Positions 32,820 to 43,675 of a DNA stretch of 64,000 bases are shown here, in pieces. Origin of the DNA: Shinisaurus crocodilurus (Eukaryota > Chordata > Lepidosauria > Squamata > Shinisauridae). The notes beneath the pieces were generated by a model. It saw only the letters and a program-made list of their open reading frames with translations. It was not told the origin of the DNA and did not search any database. A program made the position numbers and the translations under genes. Numbering within the stretch: the stretch's first letter is position 1; the number at the start of each line of letters is the position of its first letter. The stretch is taken from the NCBI GenBank assembly GCA_021292165.1, contig CM037880.1, forward strand, positions 223,044,467 to 223,108,466, in the 5' to 3' direction.

Positions 32820-32899
32820 CCCTAGTACTACTACTGAGGCCTTGCATGTGCCGGCCTTCCAGTTGAGGTGCACAAAATTGGCCATATTTCTGAGATGCT

Positions 32900-33560
32900 T
32901 TAAGAGAAAGTGTTCAGAGCTTAATCACAAATTTAGAAAAGCTGGCTGCGCCGCCACCACCCCATATGTGTTTCTGGGAAACTCTAGGAAAGGGAGAGGA
33001 TTTTGATCAGAAGCTTTGCGATTCCGCCTCGGATACGGCGCTCGCCGCCAGCCAGCCCCCAAAGCTCCAGGCCTCACCCGGGCGGGCGGGCGGCCGCCGT
33101 TTATCTGAAATGCCAAGGGAAGCAGTTTAACATCAAACCCACATTGATATTCAAATAGATTATCATGCTGGCAAATGGAGAGAGCGCTGGAGGCAGCAAA
33201 GTGTGAAGCAGCAGCTAATGCATTTAGCATTTATGGTACAGTATAATCCCCATTTTCGGAGGCCGCAGCGCAAATGGACATGTTGCCAAACACTTCCCTC
33301 TCCTCCCCCGGCCCGGCCTGCCCACGCACGCGCCTCCTCCTCCTCCCTCCTCCTCCTCCTTCCTCTGCCTGCTTTGCTTTGTCTTCCCCAGCAGAGTCCG
33401 TGAACACCCTGGCAGGCACTGCTGAGGTCGGCAAAACCGATGATGAGACTTTAGGGTCCATTAGAAAAACAAATTCTTAAACAGTGGACTCTGAAAATCA
33501 ATCATTTTTGCCTTTAGTAAGGTTTATCATTGCCGCCCATCACCCACCCTGCCGCGCGCG
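32900..33560. other. Candidate conserved non-coding block
   Basis: No repeat is recognised. The stretch 33090-33260 has AT-rich text such as acattgatattcaaatagat and agctaatgcatttagcattt with homeobox and octamer-like cores. A C/T-rich tract lies at 33295-33370. Conservation is untested. Confidence 0.25.
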
Positions 33561-33844
33561 CTCTCTCTCTCTCGCTCGCTCTCTTCTAGTTTTGTTCCGA
33601 CGATGGGCAGCCCTTCGCTCAGAGCTCAGGAATCTCATCCAATTGTTAAAAGGAAAATCTTCCTGTGCGCACTTTACAGAAAGAGGGAAAGAAGGGATAG
33701 AAAAAGAGTTTTGTGTCTGTACGGCCAGGTGTAGTAGGAAAAACGCAGATGAAATTTGTTAGTCTTTAAGGTGCCACGACGAGGTGTTTAAGGTGTTGTT
33801 TTTGTCACAGCAGACTAAGCCGGCCAACCCTCGGGAAACTGGAA

Positions 33845-34075
33845 TATTTATTTATTTATTATATTTATATCCCGCCTTTTTTCCTGCAAGGAACCCAAGG
33901 CGGCTTCCATAATCCTCCTTCTCCTCCCCATTTTATCCTCACAACAACCCTGTGAGGTAGGTTAGGCTGAGAATCAGTGACTGGCCCAAAGTCACCCAGT
34001 GAGTTTCATGGCCGAGTGGGGACTAGAACCCGGATCTCCCGAGTCCCAGTCCAACGCCACACTGGCTCTCAATGA
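33845..34075 (-). mobile_element. Sauria-type SINE
   Basis: Minus-strand copy with the A/T tail at the left, acaaccctgtgaggtagg, gactggcccaaagtcaccca and the tRNA-like head at the right. Part of the head (the gccactaggcc text seen at 5830) is deleted. Confidence 0.82.
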
Positions 34076-34119
34076 GATGCTGCTGGATACTGAAAACAAA
34101 CACCCAAAATGGGATATCC

Positions 34120-34244
34120 CAGTCGTCCCTAATTTTACTGATAGCCTCCAGATGTGTTGGACCACAACTCCCATAATTCCCAGCCAGCCTGGCCAAAGGA
34201 GTTGCGGTCCAACACATCTGGTGGGCACCAAGTTGGGAAGGCTG
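34120..34244. mobile_element. P3 palindromic MITE
   Basis: Arms ctccagatgtgttggaccac and gcggtccaacacatctgg flank a cagccagcctgg centre. Right end accaagttgggaaggctg. Flanks ggatatcc and ggatatta agree at 6 of 8 positions, with TA at the centre. Confidence 0.7.
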
Positions 34245-34260
34245 GGATATTAGGTCTACT

Positions 34261-34432
34261 TACAGTATTTTTCCATGTATAAGACTATACTTTTTTCCAA
34301 AATCGTTAGACTAAAAATTGAGGGTCGTCTTATACACGGAAGTAAGCCAAGGAGAGAACCGCGCAGTTGCAAAACTGCCCAGTGGGGGGCGTCTTATACA
34401 TGGGGGCGTCTTATACACGGAAAAATACGGTA
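34261..34432. mobile_element. MITE with TACNGTATTTTTCC ends
   Basis: The left end tacagtatttttccatgtat and the right end (inverse taccgtatttttccgtgtat) form a 20-bp inverted repeat with two mismatches. The flanking TA or TTA would fit mariner or Harbinger insertion. The interior repeats cgtcttatacacgg. Confidence 0.65.
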
Positions 34433-34530
34433 TTTATTTTCTTATATTTATCAATCGCCCATCTGGCCGGTCACCCGGCCACCCTGGGCGATGTACAATT
34501 AAAATACTATAAAACAATACAATAAAATAT
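34433..34530 (-). mobile_element. L2-like LINE 3' tail only
   Basis: Same inverted tail as at 13900-13990 (aatcgcccatctggccggtc), with no coding part, abutting the preceding MITE. Confidence 0.7.
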
Positions 34531-35118
34531 AATAATAATATTTATTATTACTTATATGCTTTGGATTTCTCCCCCCCCCTCCAGTTTACATCCAGAAAGC
34601 TCCCTGCTCCACTGGTGACTTCAACTCGTAGGGATGGGTGAGAACGTGGTTTCAGTTCAGTTTTGATAAGAATTTACCAAAATTCACAACGTCTCCATAT
34701 CTGGGACAAAAAGAACGTGAGATTTTTTCCCAAAAAAAAAAATTGAATGTGGGAGAAACCGAGACTGACAGATCCATCCAACCAGGGCTTTCGAGTGCTT
34801 TGCTCTTAAAAGTCTGCGTTTCGATCCCTGTGTATTTAGCCATGTTAGTGCTGAATTGGGGTTGCCACCTCTTCTTTTTCCTGACAGGCTCCCTCATCTT
34901 CAGCAACTCTACAGCAAGCAGGTACACCGTTGGTCCTCTCTCCATGCTGGGAATAGTTGTACCTAATGAATGAATGAATGAATGAATAAAATAAAGCACC
35001 TGTTGAATTTGGCTGGTGCAGATTGGGTGAGGATTGCATACAGTCCATTCTTGAGAAGAATTTACCAACATTCACAAAAAAAAGTCCTTCATATTCCAGA
35101 AAGGAAGAACTTGAGATT
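34531..35118. other. No recognised gene
   Basis: Unassigned. The section 34630-34770 has atttaccaaaattcacaa text loosely like the R1 repeat. A short (gaat)n run lies at 34968-34990. Confidence 0.35.
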
Positions 35119-35440
35119 TAAGAACATCAGAAGAGCCCTGCTGGGTGAGGCCAAGGGGCCATCTCGTCCAGCATTCCGTTCACACGGTGGCCAACCAGCT
35201 GCCCACAGGGAAGTCCACAAGCACAGTGTTCTCCAACCTTGGGTCCCCAGATGTTTTTTGGCCTACAACTCCCAGCATGCCCCAGCCAGCGTAGCTGGCT
35301 GGGGCATGCCGGGAGTTGTAGGCCAAAAATATCTGGGGACCCAAGGTTGGAGAACACTGCACAAGCAGGACATGAGGGCAACAGCACCCTCCCGCCCACG
35401 TTCCCCGGCAACTGGTGTACCTAGGTATACTGCCTCCTGG
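35119..35440 (+). repeat. R2 repeat interrupted by a P1 MITE
   Basis: Left half 35119-35223 (agaacatcagaagagccctg to agtccacaagca) and right half from 35360 (cacaagcaggacatgagggc to ctggagcc) are one R2 element. Intact R2 copies at 43676 and 44517 read straight through cacaagca, giving the empty-site state. Confidence 0.8.
35224..35359. mobile_element. P1 palindromic hAT MITE inside R2
   Basis: 136 bp with ends cagtgttctccaaccttggg and gttggagaacactg. A perfect duplication, cacaagca, lies at 35216-35223 and 35360-35367. Unlike most P1 targets here, this octamer has AA rather than TA at its centre. Confidence 0.95.
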
Positions 35441-36180
35441 AGCCCATTCCTGCTACATGGGACCTGAGAGAGAGGGAGGACCACAGAAGCAGGAGATCAC
35501 CACCAGAAAGATCTGGTAATGCTTGCCACCACCCAGGGGGTTACAGATACAGACACATTTAGAATCCAAGACTTAAACAAATGCCTGGTCTACACACCTG
35601 CAGCAGAATGGGGTGGCTGGAGCTGAGTGGAATAGCCTCTCTTGCGTTTCCAGAGGACAGCAACGTGTTAGGTTGCTGGGAAACAGCAATAAGGACACCA
35701 CCCTGTTGGAACTGTTGCAGTCAGAAACGAGTGTCTGGATTCAAAACCCAAGCACTCCTCGTGGACTGACCCTAGGAGAAGAAGATGCTAGAGCTCAAGA
35801 GGTTGGCACTTCTCCAGGATATCAGTAAAAAATCCGAGGCAGGCTCATTGGCAAGCGGTCCACAGGAGGCATATAAAAACACTCGTCCTGTCATTTTAGG
35901 AGAGGAATGGCCATGTCAGTGGAGTGGGCCAAATTGATCGATCCTCCTCCTCAGGGACAAGATCCCGCGAATGAATCCACCCCCCATACCCGTCAGGAAG
36001 TGTCAGCAGAGCTCGCGCTGGCAGTGCCAGGTCTCAGTCCGGTTCCAGCCCAGACATCGTCCAGGAGATCCAGAGGATGCGGAGCCAACAGCCTTGCCAG
36101 TCCACAGTTCAGAGGGTTTAACCAAGCGTGGTTTTGCAGCCGAATCCATGGCCAAGAGGAGCCTTCCACAATCTGGTGGC
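35441..36180. other. No recognised gene
   Basis: Unassigned. The 35907-36359 frame runs into a MITE and has no family similarity. Confidence 0.35.
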
Positions 36181-36185
36181 CCCCA

Positions 36186-36302
36186 CCCACCCCAGGTGTG
36201 TTGGACTACAATTCCCAGCACCCCCCCAGCCAGCAAAGCTGGCTGGGGGGTGCTGGGAGTTGTAGTCCAACACACCTGGAGGGCATCAAATTGGGGAAGG
36301 CT
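36186..36302. mobile_element. P3 palindromic MITE
   Basis: Arms ggtgtgttggactacaattc and ttgtagtccaacacacctgg enclose a perfect hairpin with a gccagcaaagctggc centre. The left terminus is decayed, so the exact start is uncertain. Confidence 0.75.
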
Positions 36303-37779
36303 AGCCAAGAGGTCTGTTTTGGGGGCTACTGGGAACAAAGAACAGGCCTGGAAAGATGAGCCAAGGAGATGGGCCTGCCATTGCTTCAGCATTCTGTATT
36401 TGCAGCCCCTAGCTAGATGGCAATTCAGCGAGGATTGCCATCTTTTTCTTCGGGCCTTGCTCTTGTGCCTTTATCAGAAGCCCAGTGCTCTGATCCTGAG
36501 CAGGTGAGGCTTTTCCGGGCACAGAGGGACGGCGGCGGCAAACACTTCTCCTGCTTCTTTCCTGCAGGCCAGCTTGCAGCTCAAGCCACGGGTCCACTGG
36601 ATGAGGTGGCGATCCAGAAGTGTCGGGTGCTGCCGGAAGCGGGACGTGAACAGCTCTGTACTCGAGCATAAACGGGGGGTCATCCGAATAAGAAATTGGG
36701 GTCTGATGACTTCAGCTGCCCCTAAATTTTGCATACCTTTGGCTGGATAAGAGCTCTTGATCGTTTAACAGCCAGTCTGGACAAAACACCTGAGTGAGTT
36801 GAAAAGGAGATGGGTGCTCTTGACAGGAGAATGTTCTCTACTGCTACGATCAGCATTGCAAGAGATTGGATGCTGAATCAAATTAGATGTCCCTATTAGA
36901 AAATCGTGGCTTCCTGTCTGCGCCCAGATCTATCACAAACTCCTCATCCTTACCTTCAAAGCTATCCATGGCCTCCCACTACCCTGCGTTTGTTTGTTTG
37001 TTTGTTTGTTTGTTTGTTTATAGTAACTAATGTTCTGTGGGCAGAATACAAACAGTTGTTTTTTTTTAAGCCTTCTCTCTGTTGGAAATTGTAATATTGC
37101 CTGCTTAAATCAACAAGGTAATATAACCACTAGTTAGTGGGAGGAAAGGGTTAATTGAACATTTCCCAGGGTGCATGTTTTGTGACCCCCTCGTCCCTAC
37201 TTCCTGCCTCCAACCTGATGGACACACGGTCTGAGCTGGCCTCCAGCCAGTGATCTCCAGTGATTGAAGCAGACGCGACACCAAAGACTCTAACCTGCCT
37301 ATATGCATCCTGCATATATGAATAAAGGGACTGTAAGTAAAACTAATAAATGTCTTTATTAGTTTTAAAACTTGGATGGACAATCCGTTCCTTTAAAGAG
37401 TCTTTTAGCAAGGATTTAGCAACCCATGTGGCGATAACCAGTTTCAATAACCAGGCTGCGCACAAGGGGGAAACCTCTGCTTTGTCCTAACCAGTATGGG
37501 ACCGACTCCTTCCCATATCCTCCAACTCTCGCTCTCTCGCTCCTCATATCCCGATCTAGCCCTGCTGGTGATCTTTGCGCTTCCAGCTCCACTGCCATCC
37601 ATCAGCTGTCCAAAGGTCTCCAGCTGACTTTGCCCGGCCTTATACCGTGCTGCCTTTGATGCCTGGATCTCCTTCCCAGAAACAGCACCTATGTTATGTG
37701 ATTCCGGCCTGCCTCTCTTCCTCCAAATCCCACCTCAGTGGCCACAACCCCCTGGCTCTCGTTTCCTATTGAAAACTTA
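36303..37779. other. Mostly unassigned; old LINE traces and (GTTT)n
   Basis: The text at 36905-36985 reads HKLLILTFKAIHGL, like an L2/CR1-superfamily tail, and 37570-37775 may be its decayed continuation. Between them lie (GTTT)n at about 36987-37019 and a block from 37079 (tgttggaaattg) with two AATAAA signals near 37320-37350, possibly LTR-derived. None of these is secure. Confidence 0.3.
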
Positions 37780-37787
37780 GCCTAAGC

Positions 37788-38288
37788 CAGTGTTCTCCAA
37801 CCTTGGGTCCCCAGATGTTTTTGGCCTACAACTCCCGGCATGCCCCAGCCAGCATGCTGGGAGTTGTAGGCCAAAAACTTCTGGGGACCCAAGGTTGGAG
37901 GGCACTGTGCTATACATTCCAGACATTAGGAGCCCAGAGATGTGGGACCCCCCAGTATAGACCAGTGACTTAAGAGGTGGCTGATATTAAAAGTGCAGCT
38001 ATTTAGGCTTTGAGTGACAGCTGAATATTCATCAAAGTAATTCGGTAATACCGACCCAGGGGATCCGGGTGGCACAAAGTATGAATGTAACGTGTACTGT
38101 GGATAAGAATCCACAAAGAATAACACAGTGTGGGATGCTTCGATGTCTTAGAACAGTGTTCTCCAACCTTGGGTCCCCAGATGTTTTTGGCCTACAACTC
38201 CCAGCAAGCCCCAGCCAGCTACACTGGCTGGGGCATGCTGGGAGTTGTAGGCCAAAAACATCTGGGGACCCAAGGTTGGAGAACACTG
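37788..38288. mobile_element. Composite of two P1 MITEs around a 246-bp segment
   Basis: Left MITE 37788-37907, segment 37908-38153, right MITE 38154-38288. The octamer gcctaagc precedes the left MITE (37780-37787) and follows the right MITE (38289-38296). Neither MITE has a matching duplication of its own. The base after the left MITE begins tgctatac, matching the flank of the MITE at 4245, and 206 bp of the segment match 4380-4584. This is best explained by transposition of the pair as a single unit. Confidence 0.82.
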
Positions 38289-38296
38289 GCCTAAGC

Positions 38297-39235
38297 ACAT
38301 GTAACAGAACTGAATACAGGATTGTTCCCGTTACCACCACCCCAGTTTTCCTTCCTTCCTTCCTTCCTTCCTTTAACACCTCCTGTGTTGAATTTTTTAA
38401 AAATTATTATTGTAAGCGACTCCGGGCAAGGACCTGACTTTTCGTTTGCTACTCCATCCATGCGCATGGATGGTGCCACTGTAAAAGATCAGCAACAACA
38501 ACTCCTTACAGGAGCTTACTTGACAAACGAACGAAACAAGAAAAGCTTTGCTAGAGAAAATAGCAAACCTGTTAGGAATTGGACTTTAAAAGAGAGTGGA
38601 AGAAGAAAGGGCATTTAAAATGTGGCAAGTCTGAGCAGAAATATTTTGTTTGAAAACACATGTCGCATCGATGCGGTGAGGAAAACGAGCACAGACATCC
38701 CCTCTTTTCGCCCCGGTTTACAGCCTTTGACCAAGCTTATCGGCTCCGCTTGCCACTGGGCTTGGCTGGGTGTGTGTGCTGTGGAAATTTCTGGGTCAGG
38801 GGCAGCTGTGTTGCTAACATGTGTGCGCCGTGCCTGGCTCCCCCGGTATACTTGCTTGTCAGCACATATTCTTCCCCCTCAGAACCAGGGAGTCAGCGAA
38901 AAAGGGCCGAGCAAAACTGATAACAAGATGTTGCCTCCCAAGAGGGACTGTGGAGTTGGGCATTTCTGACATTATTCCCAAAGTCACAAGGAAGCATATG
39001 TTGTTTCATCCCACTTAACTACTATAATTTTGTGCTCTGGCAGTATAAAGGGGCCTTCTTTGAATCAGTTCCTCTGCTATTATTATTTTTTTTCATCCAT
39101 TGCAGAAAACACTTCATGTGATCTCTCTCTCTCTCTCCCCCCCCCCCTAAAGATCTTTATTTATTTAAAGAAAGGATAAAACAAGAGAACTGTCAAGAAG
39201 AAGATATAGCTTATAGGGGGGCCAAGGCAAGGCCA
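38297..39235. other. No recognised gene
   Basis: Contains (CTTC)n at about 38351-38375 and a C/T run at 39125-39150. The rest is unassigned. Confidence 0.4.
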
Positions 39236-39545
39236 GAGCGGGATCCACGCAGCAGCACCCTTGATCTCGGAAGCTAAGCAGGGTCGGGCCCGGTTAGTAC
39301 GTGGATGGGTGACCACCTTGGAATACCAGGTGCCGTAGGGAGGGGCCAGAGCTCAGTGTGACAGAGCGCCTGCTTTGCATACAGAAGGTCCTGGGTTCGA
39401 TCCCCGGCGTCTCCAGGTAGGGCTTGGAAAGAATCCTGCCTGAAACCCTGGAGAGCCGCTGCTGCCAGTTAGTGTCGACAATACTGGGCTAGATGGAAAA
39501 AATGGTCTGACTCAGTATAAGGCGGCTTCCTCTGTTCCTAGCAGC
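39236..39545 (+). mobile_element. 5S rRNA-headed tRNA SINE
   Basis: The head (to about 39343) has gatctcggaagctaagcagg and ggtgaccaccttggaatacc, clear 5S rRNA with its internal promoter elements. A tRNA-derived body follows: agagctcagtgtgacagagc, B-box region gggttcgatccccggc, ctgaaaccctggagagc, ggtctgactcagtataaggc. It is a dimeric SINE. It cannot be a working 5S gene because the 5' and 3' stem sequences are altered and fused. Confidence 0.88.
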
Positions 39546-40252
39546 TGTATGAAAGAAGGTGGTGGACGAGACGGACTCTTGGTCTTATCCAGCAGATCCA
39601 CTCTGACCTCCTCCAGTTCTGGTTCCAGAGGAAGCCACCCTCAGCCTGGCTCCGACAGCAGGCACATTCACCCCTTTTCCAAAGCCCCATCAAAATCACC
39701 CGTTCAGTAAGAAGCCATCCTCCGTTTGGAGCCGGGATGCCTCCTGCCGACAGAGCCGTTGGCCGTTCAACCCAAGAGGTGATGATGCACCTCCTTAAGA
39801 GCTGAGCTGCTATCTCTTGGTGGCGATCACTCATTTTAGCAAATTGTTAAGAGGCTGATAATTAACGGCCACGAGTCACTAAAAAGCTGATCATTCTTTG
39901 CAGAAAATTACCGTCGTGTTCGGCAAGAAATGTTAACACACACAACCGTAAAATGAACGTGGGGGGGAGTACAGGGTTGCTTGCCATGAGCAGGCATGAG
40001 TTATAGCCCCGTGATGGGGCTGCAGTAGGACATAACTTTCTCAGATGTTCTCGAGGAGGGGAAATGCACATTGATTGGAGATTATTTTAACTTCATGGAT
40101 TTTTCTCTCGGCATAAGTCATAGGCGCAAGTGGTGACTCTTGCAAGTCATGGAGTTAAGGTTATGGTGGCCGTGTCACTGTGGAGTTATGTTTCGGTGAG
40201 TGCTTCCTTCTCGTTCTGGGCCCGCTGTTGCTAATACACTTCAGTAACAACC
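39546..40252. other. No gene; possible conserved stretch
   Basis: Unassigned. The stretch 39835-39950 (ttgttaagaggctgataatt and neighbours) is AT-rich and repeat-free and might be conserved non-coding DNA. Confidence 0.25.
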
Positions 40253-40296
40253 TGGATGGATGGATGGATGGATGGATGGATGGATGGATGGATGGG
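40253..40296. repeat. (GGAT)n microsatellite
   Basis: About eleven uninterrupted GGAT units. Confidence 0.97.
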
Positions 40297-40322
40297 CCAG
40301 CACTGCAGATCTCAGGCTGGAA

Positions 40323-40406
40323 CAGGGGCGGTGCTAGGTACCAAAAAAACCTAGGACCAAAAAAAGCTCAAATTTGCATATGCTAATTTACATATGCTCT
40401 AAAGTC

Positions 40407-40452
<46 letters not shown>

Positions 40453-40754
40453 TTTAAAGGACCCTGTCTCCTAAGGACACCCCTATTTGTAAAAGGGGAT
40501 GTATGGACAGGGGAGAGGAGGGCATTTGATTTCAGGGGAAAAAACTCAGGCAGAAAGATTTGGGGGGGGGCAGCAGGAGGAGAAGCACAAGCCGGCTCAT
40601 CCAGGGGGATCAGATGCAACAGAGATCATCAGGGCCCCCTGTACCTTTATTTCAGCAAGTGCCCCTGGGCAGGTGGTCTCCCAGAGATTCGGGGCTCCAA
40701 ATGAAAGATTCGGGGCTCCAGCCCTAGTGGGCCGCCCCCTAACATCGCCTCTGC
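40323..40754. mobile_element. Possible hAT element, CAGGGGCGGTG ends
   Basis: Left caggggcggtgctagg and the inverse of the right end (cagaggcgatgttagg) form an imperfect inverted repeat. Flanking octamers do not match, so the call is tentative. A (GT)n tract lies within it at 40409-40452. Confidence 0.4.
40409..40452. repeat. (GT)n microsatellite
   Basis: About twenty GT units. Confidence 0.97.
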
Positions 40755-40798
40755 TAGTAAATGACACAAAACTGGGAATGGCTGCAAAGTCTTTAGAG

Positions 40799-40919
40799 CA
40801 GTGCTCCCCAACCTGGGGTCCTCCAGCTCTGTTGGACCACAACTCCCAGAATTCCCCAGCCAGCACAGCTGGGAGTTGTGGCCCAACAGAGCTGGAGGAC
40901 CCCAGGTTGGGGAGCACTG
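40799..40919. mobile_element. P5 palindromic hAT MITE
   Basis: Ends cagtgctccccaacctgggg and ccaggttggggagcactg; arms with gctctgttggaccacaactc. Flanks ctttagag (40791-40798) and ctttaggg (40920-40927) agree at 7 of 8. It resembles P1 with different terminal and arm sequence. Confidence 0.85.
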
Positions 40920-41041
40920 CTTTAGGGGATAGGATAAAACATGGATTAGCCCCAGAGCTTGAGAAGGCGCCTGTAAGCAAGCCAAACCACATGCTGCAGA
41001 GGATTCCAACCCCCATATGGACACGCGCACAGATAGGGGGG

Positions 41042-41514
41042 TAGGGTGGCCACTTACGCATTGCCGACAAAGAGGAAATGCATCACCAAAAGGGAGGGCA
41101 AGAAATGACACAGATTTGCACGCGCTCGTTTACATGCGTGGCCGCGAGTTTAGAAATAATGGCTGTAGTGTCATTAGAAATACAGTCCATCTCACCGCAG
41201 TGAGGAAGACTGCGCCCAGGTGACCCCTGCATCTTCTCCATCTGCTGTAGAGGTGCTACTGACAGGCAACTTCAAGACCCGTGATTTCATAGATTCATAG
41301 ATCATAGAGTTGGAAGGAGCCTACTACAAGGCCATCGAGTCCAACCCCCTGCTCAACGCAGGAAAATTCCTACACTTTTTTTTTTTTTATCTTTAAGCTG
41401 GACCTGGAGTGAACGGTCCTCCAGATAGAGGGCAACTTCAAATAGAGGACTGTCCTCTGGCAGCCATTCAGATAGAGGACTGTCCTCTGGCAAGCAGGGC
41501 CCCTGGCCACGCTA
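41042..41514 (+). mobile_element. hAT-like element, TAGGGTGGCCA family, copy 2
   Basis: Starts tagggtggccacttacg and shares interior blocks with 10148-10548 (caggtgac, ctttaagctggacctgg against ctttaaactggacttgg). A CR1 3' tail is inserted at about 41284-41385. The right end ggccacgcta is decayed. A gatagaggactgtcctctgg unit is duplicated at about 41436 and 41470. Confidence 0.65.
41284..41372 (-). mobile_element. CR1 3' tail
   Basis: Reads tcatagattcatagatcata then gagttggaaggagcctac, the inverted CR1 3' end, about 90 bp. It could also be a tail-only 5S-CR1 SINE. It interrupts the hAT-like element. Confidence 0.75.
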
Positions 41515-41553
41515 GGCCCCTGGCTGGACAACAGCCTTGTGAACAACAACACT

Positions 41554-41812
41554 GAGAGCCAGCGTGGCGTAGTGGTGAGAGTGTTGGACTGGGACTCGGG
41601 AGATCCGGGTTCTAGTCCCCGCTCGGCCATGAAACTCACTGGGTGACGTTGGGCCAGTCACTGACTCTCAGCCTAACCTACCTCACAGGGTTGTTGTGAG
41701 GATAAAATGGAGAGGAGGAGGAGGAGGAGGACTATGTAAGCCGCCTTCGGTTCCTTGCAGGAAAAAATGCGGGGTATAAATATAATAAATAAATAAATAA
41801 ATAAATAAATGG
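41554..41812 (+). mobile_element. Sauria-type SINE
   Basis: Plus-strand, near full length: head gagccagcgtggcgtagtgg, B-box region gggttctagtccccgc, gggccagtcactgactctca, acctcacagggttgttgtga, (gga)n, then gggtataaatataataaata and a (taaa)n tail. This is the best copy in the window. Confidence 0.92.
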
Positions 41813-43182
41813 GTTGATTAAATGGGTTGATTAAACCACCGCCACGCCCCAAGGGAGAAATCAGCCTCCTCTCTGCCGTCCACGCACCCCGGAATACTCA
41901 CTTCAGTCCTGTGGCTTGTGTGTAAACAGTGGAATCCAGTCTAGTCTAGTCTGTGCATTCATAAACGCAGGAAACGCGGGTGGGGGGGAGGAGCGAGTAC
42001 CCCCACACCCCCAAGTCAGCCATGCTTTTTAAAGCACGGAGCCAGCTATGGGGACCGCATGGGCCAAAACGATCCCTCCGTGCCCCAGTTGGAGCACCCT
42101 GCCTGGTGGACTTCATCTTCTAAATGAAATCCCTGTGGAGACCCATGCACACACACACACCCCTGCTTTCGCTCTCAAACCAATGCTGGGGGGCGGGGGG
42201 ACACACACGTTCCTTTTCGCTGCAGCGTGGCAGGAGCCAGGTCAGGGGGGGTTCTCGGCCAGGAGTGCGCACTCAGCTAACCGGCGTGGTGTCCTCTGGG
42301 ACCAGACGGCGCTGCATTTCCCAAGCCCCGGCAGTGCCCGCGTGTGCCTACTGAGAAAGGGATGTGATGTTAGCCGCCAAGGCTGGAGGTGGGGGCAGGA
42401 GACCCACGTTCTTGCTGGGGGGGGGGGGACCCAGGAGCTTAAGGGGCAAAGGCCAAGGAGGAGGAGAGCGCACCCCATAGCAATGAACGGAGAAGGAGCA
42501 GCCACACAGGGGCTGAGGATGCTCTGGACATGGTTCCCCTTGAAGCTTCATCTGGCCCAGAAAGCAGGGGAATGGGGGGGGTGCTGTGGGTGGTGGGCGT
42601 TCCGGAAGAAGCAGTGATGGGCTGGGCCCTTGCACATGTCAAGGGTCAAGGGATTGCCCATCACCCGTCCTTAGCCCTTGTGGAATTCTGCCCTTCCTTC
42701 TGCGAGGTTTTCACCTTGATACCAGTTGTGGTTTCCTTAAACACCAAGGGCTTATTCATTCCACTACACACACACACAAAAGAAAAGAAAAAGAAAATGC
42801 AAAAAGTTCTCTGCCAGAAGTATTCCTCTCTCCCTGTGACCTTTGTCTGCTCCTCCAGCTCAGCCACTGGCACTTCTCCGCCACCGCTTTCTGCCTTGCT
42901 GCTGTCTAGGCGTAGAGCTGCTTCCCTGAATATATACATGGTGCCATCCCTCTCTCCCAATCTCTCTCTCTCTCTCTCTCTCTCTTGAGGGGGGTGGCGG
43001 GTGCTTTGGCTTATTCCATTAATCCTCACTTCCCAACTGTAACCAAGCTTTAAGTACATGTGAAACTGCATTTGTCCACGTTCACCCTTTCTCTCTCTCT
43101 CTCCTCCTTCCACCCAGTCCTCCGATATTTTCCTCATTGTGTATTTTAGATTGTAAGCTCCTAGGGAGCAGTGAACGATCTC
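41813..43182. other. No recognised gene
   Basis: GC-rich in 42000-42600. Long overlapping frames occur there on both strands, but none has a recognisable family. (CT)n lies at 42959-42985. Confidence 0.4.
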
Positions 43183-43668
43183 ATCATCAGGCGATCACTC
43201 GTGACCGAGTAAGATTGTCTTCCAGGATAAAAGGAGGAAATTCTAAAGAAGATTGTGTAGACTCTAGCGATGGGTCTGTAAGTGACTGTGTGTGGAGGCC
43301 AATTCTAGATCCACACAGCTTCCCACAGTGAGGACACAGGTTACCAGATGGAAGATGGTCCTGTAAAGGATTCGTTTGATGTGCTTTTCGCTTAGCACGT
43401 TTCTCCCTTTCACCTTGCACTCGGGCTTCTTCAAAGTCCATGGAGCCTTTGTGAAAGGCCAACCTCCATTTAGATCGTTCATGGGCCAGAGCTTCCCAGT
43501 TTTCGATGTTTATATTGCATTTTTTTAGATTAGCCTTATGAACATCTTTAAACCTCTTATATTGACCACCGATATTCCGCTTTCCATCCTTGAGTTGGGA
43601 GTAAAGTAACTGCTTTGGGAGACAGCAGTCAGGCATTCGAACAACATGACCGGTCCACTGAAGTTGCC
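43183..43668 (-). pseudogene. LINE C-terminus with C2H2 finger, copy 3
   Basis: Minus-strand frame 43636-43187 begins MPDCCLPKQLLYSQLKDGKR, contains WEALAHERSKWRLAFHKGSM, and reaches CPHCGKLCGSRIGLH before changing at the last His codons. The inverted 3' tail catcatcaggcgatcac is at the left. It is 5'-truncated at about the GHVV codons. Confidence 0.82.
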
Positions 43669-43675
43669 CATGTGA

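Noticed and set aside
40323..40754. Confident hAT element
   Set aside because: The termini pair imperfectly, but the flanking octamers ggctggaa and ctagtaaa do not match; it is listed only as possible.
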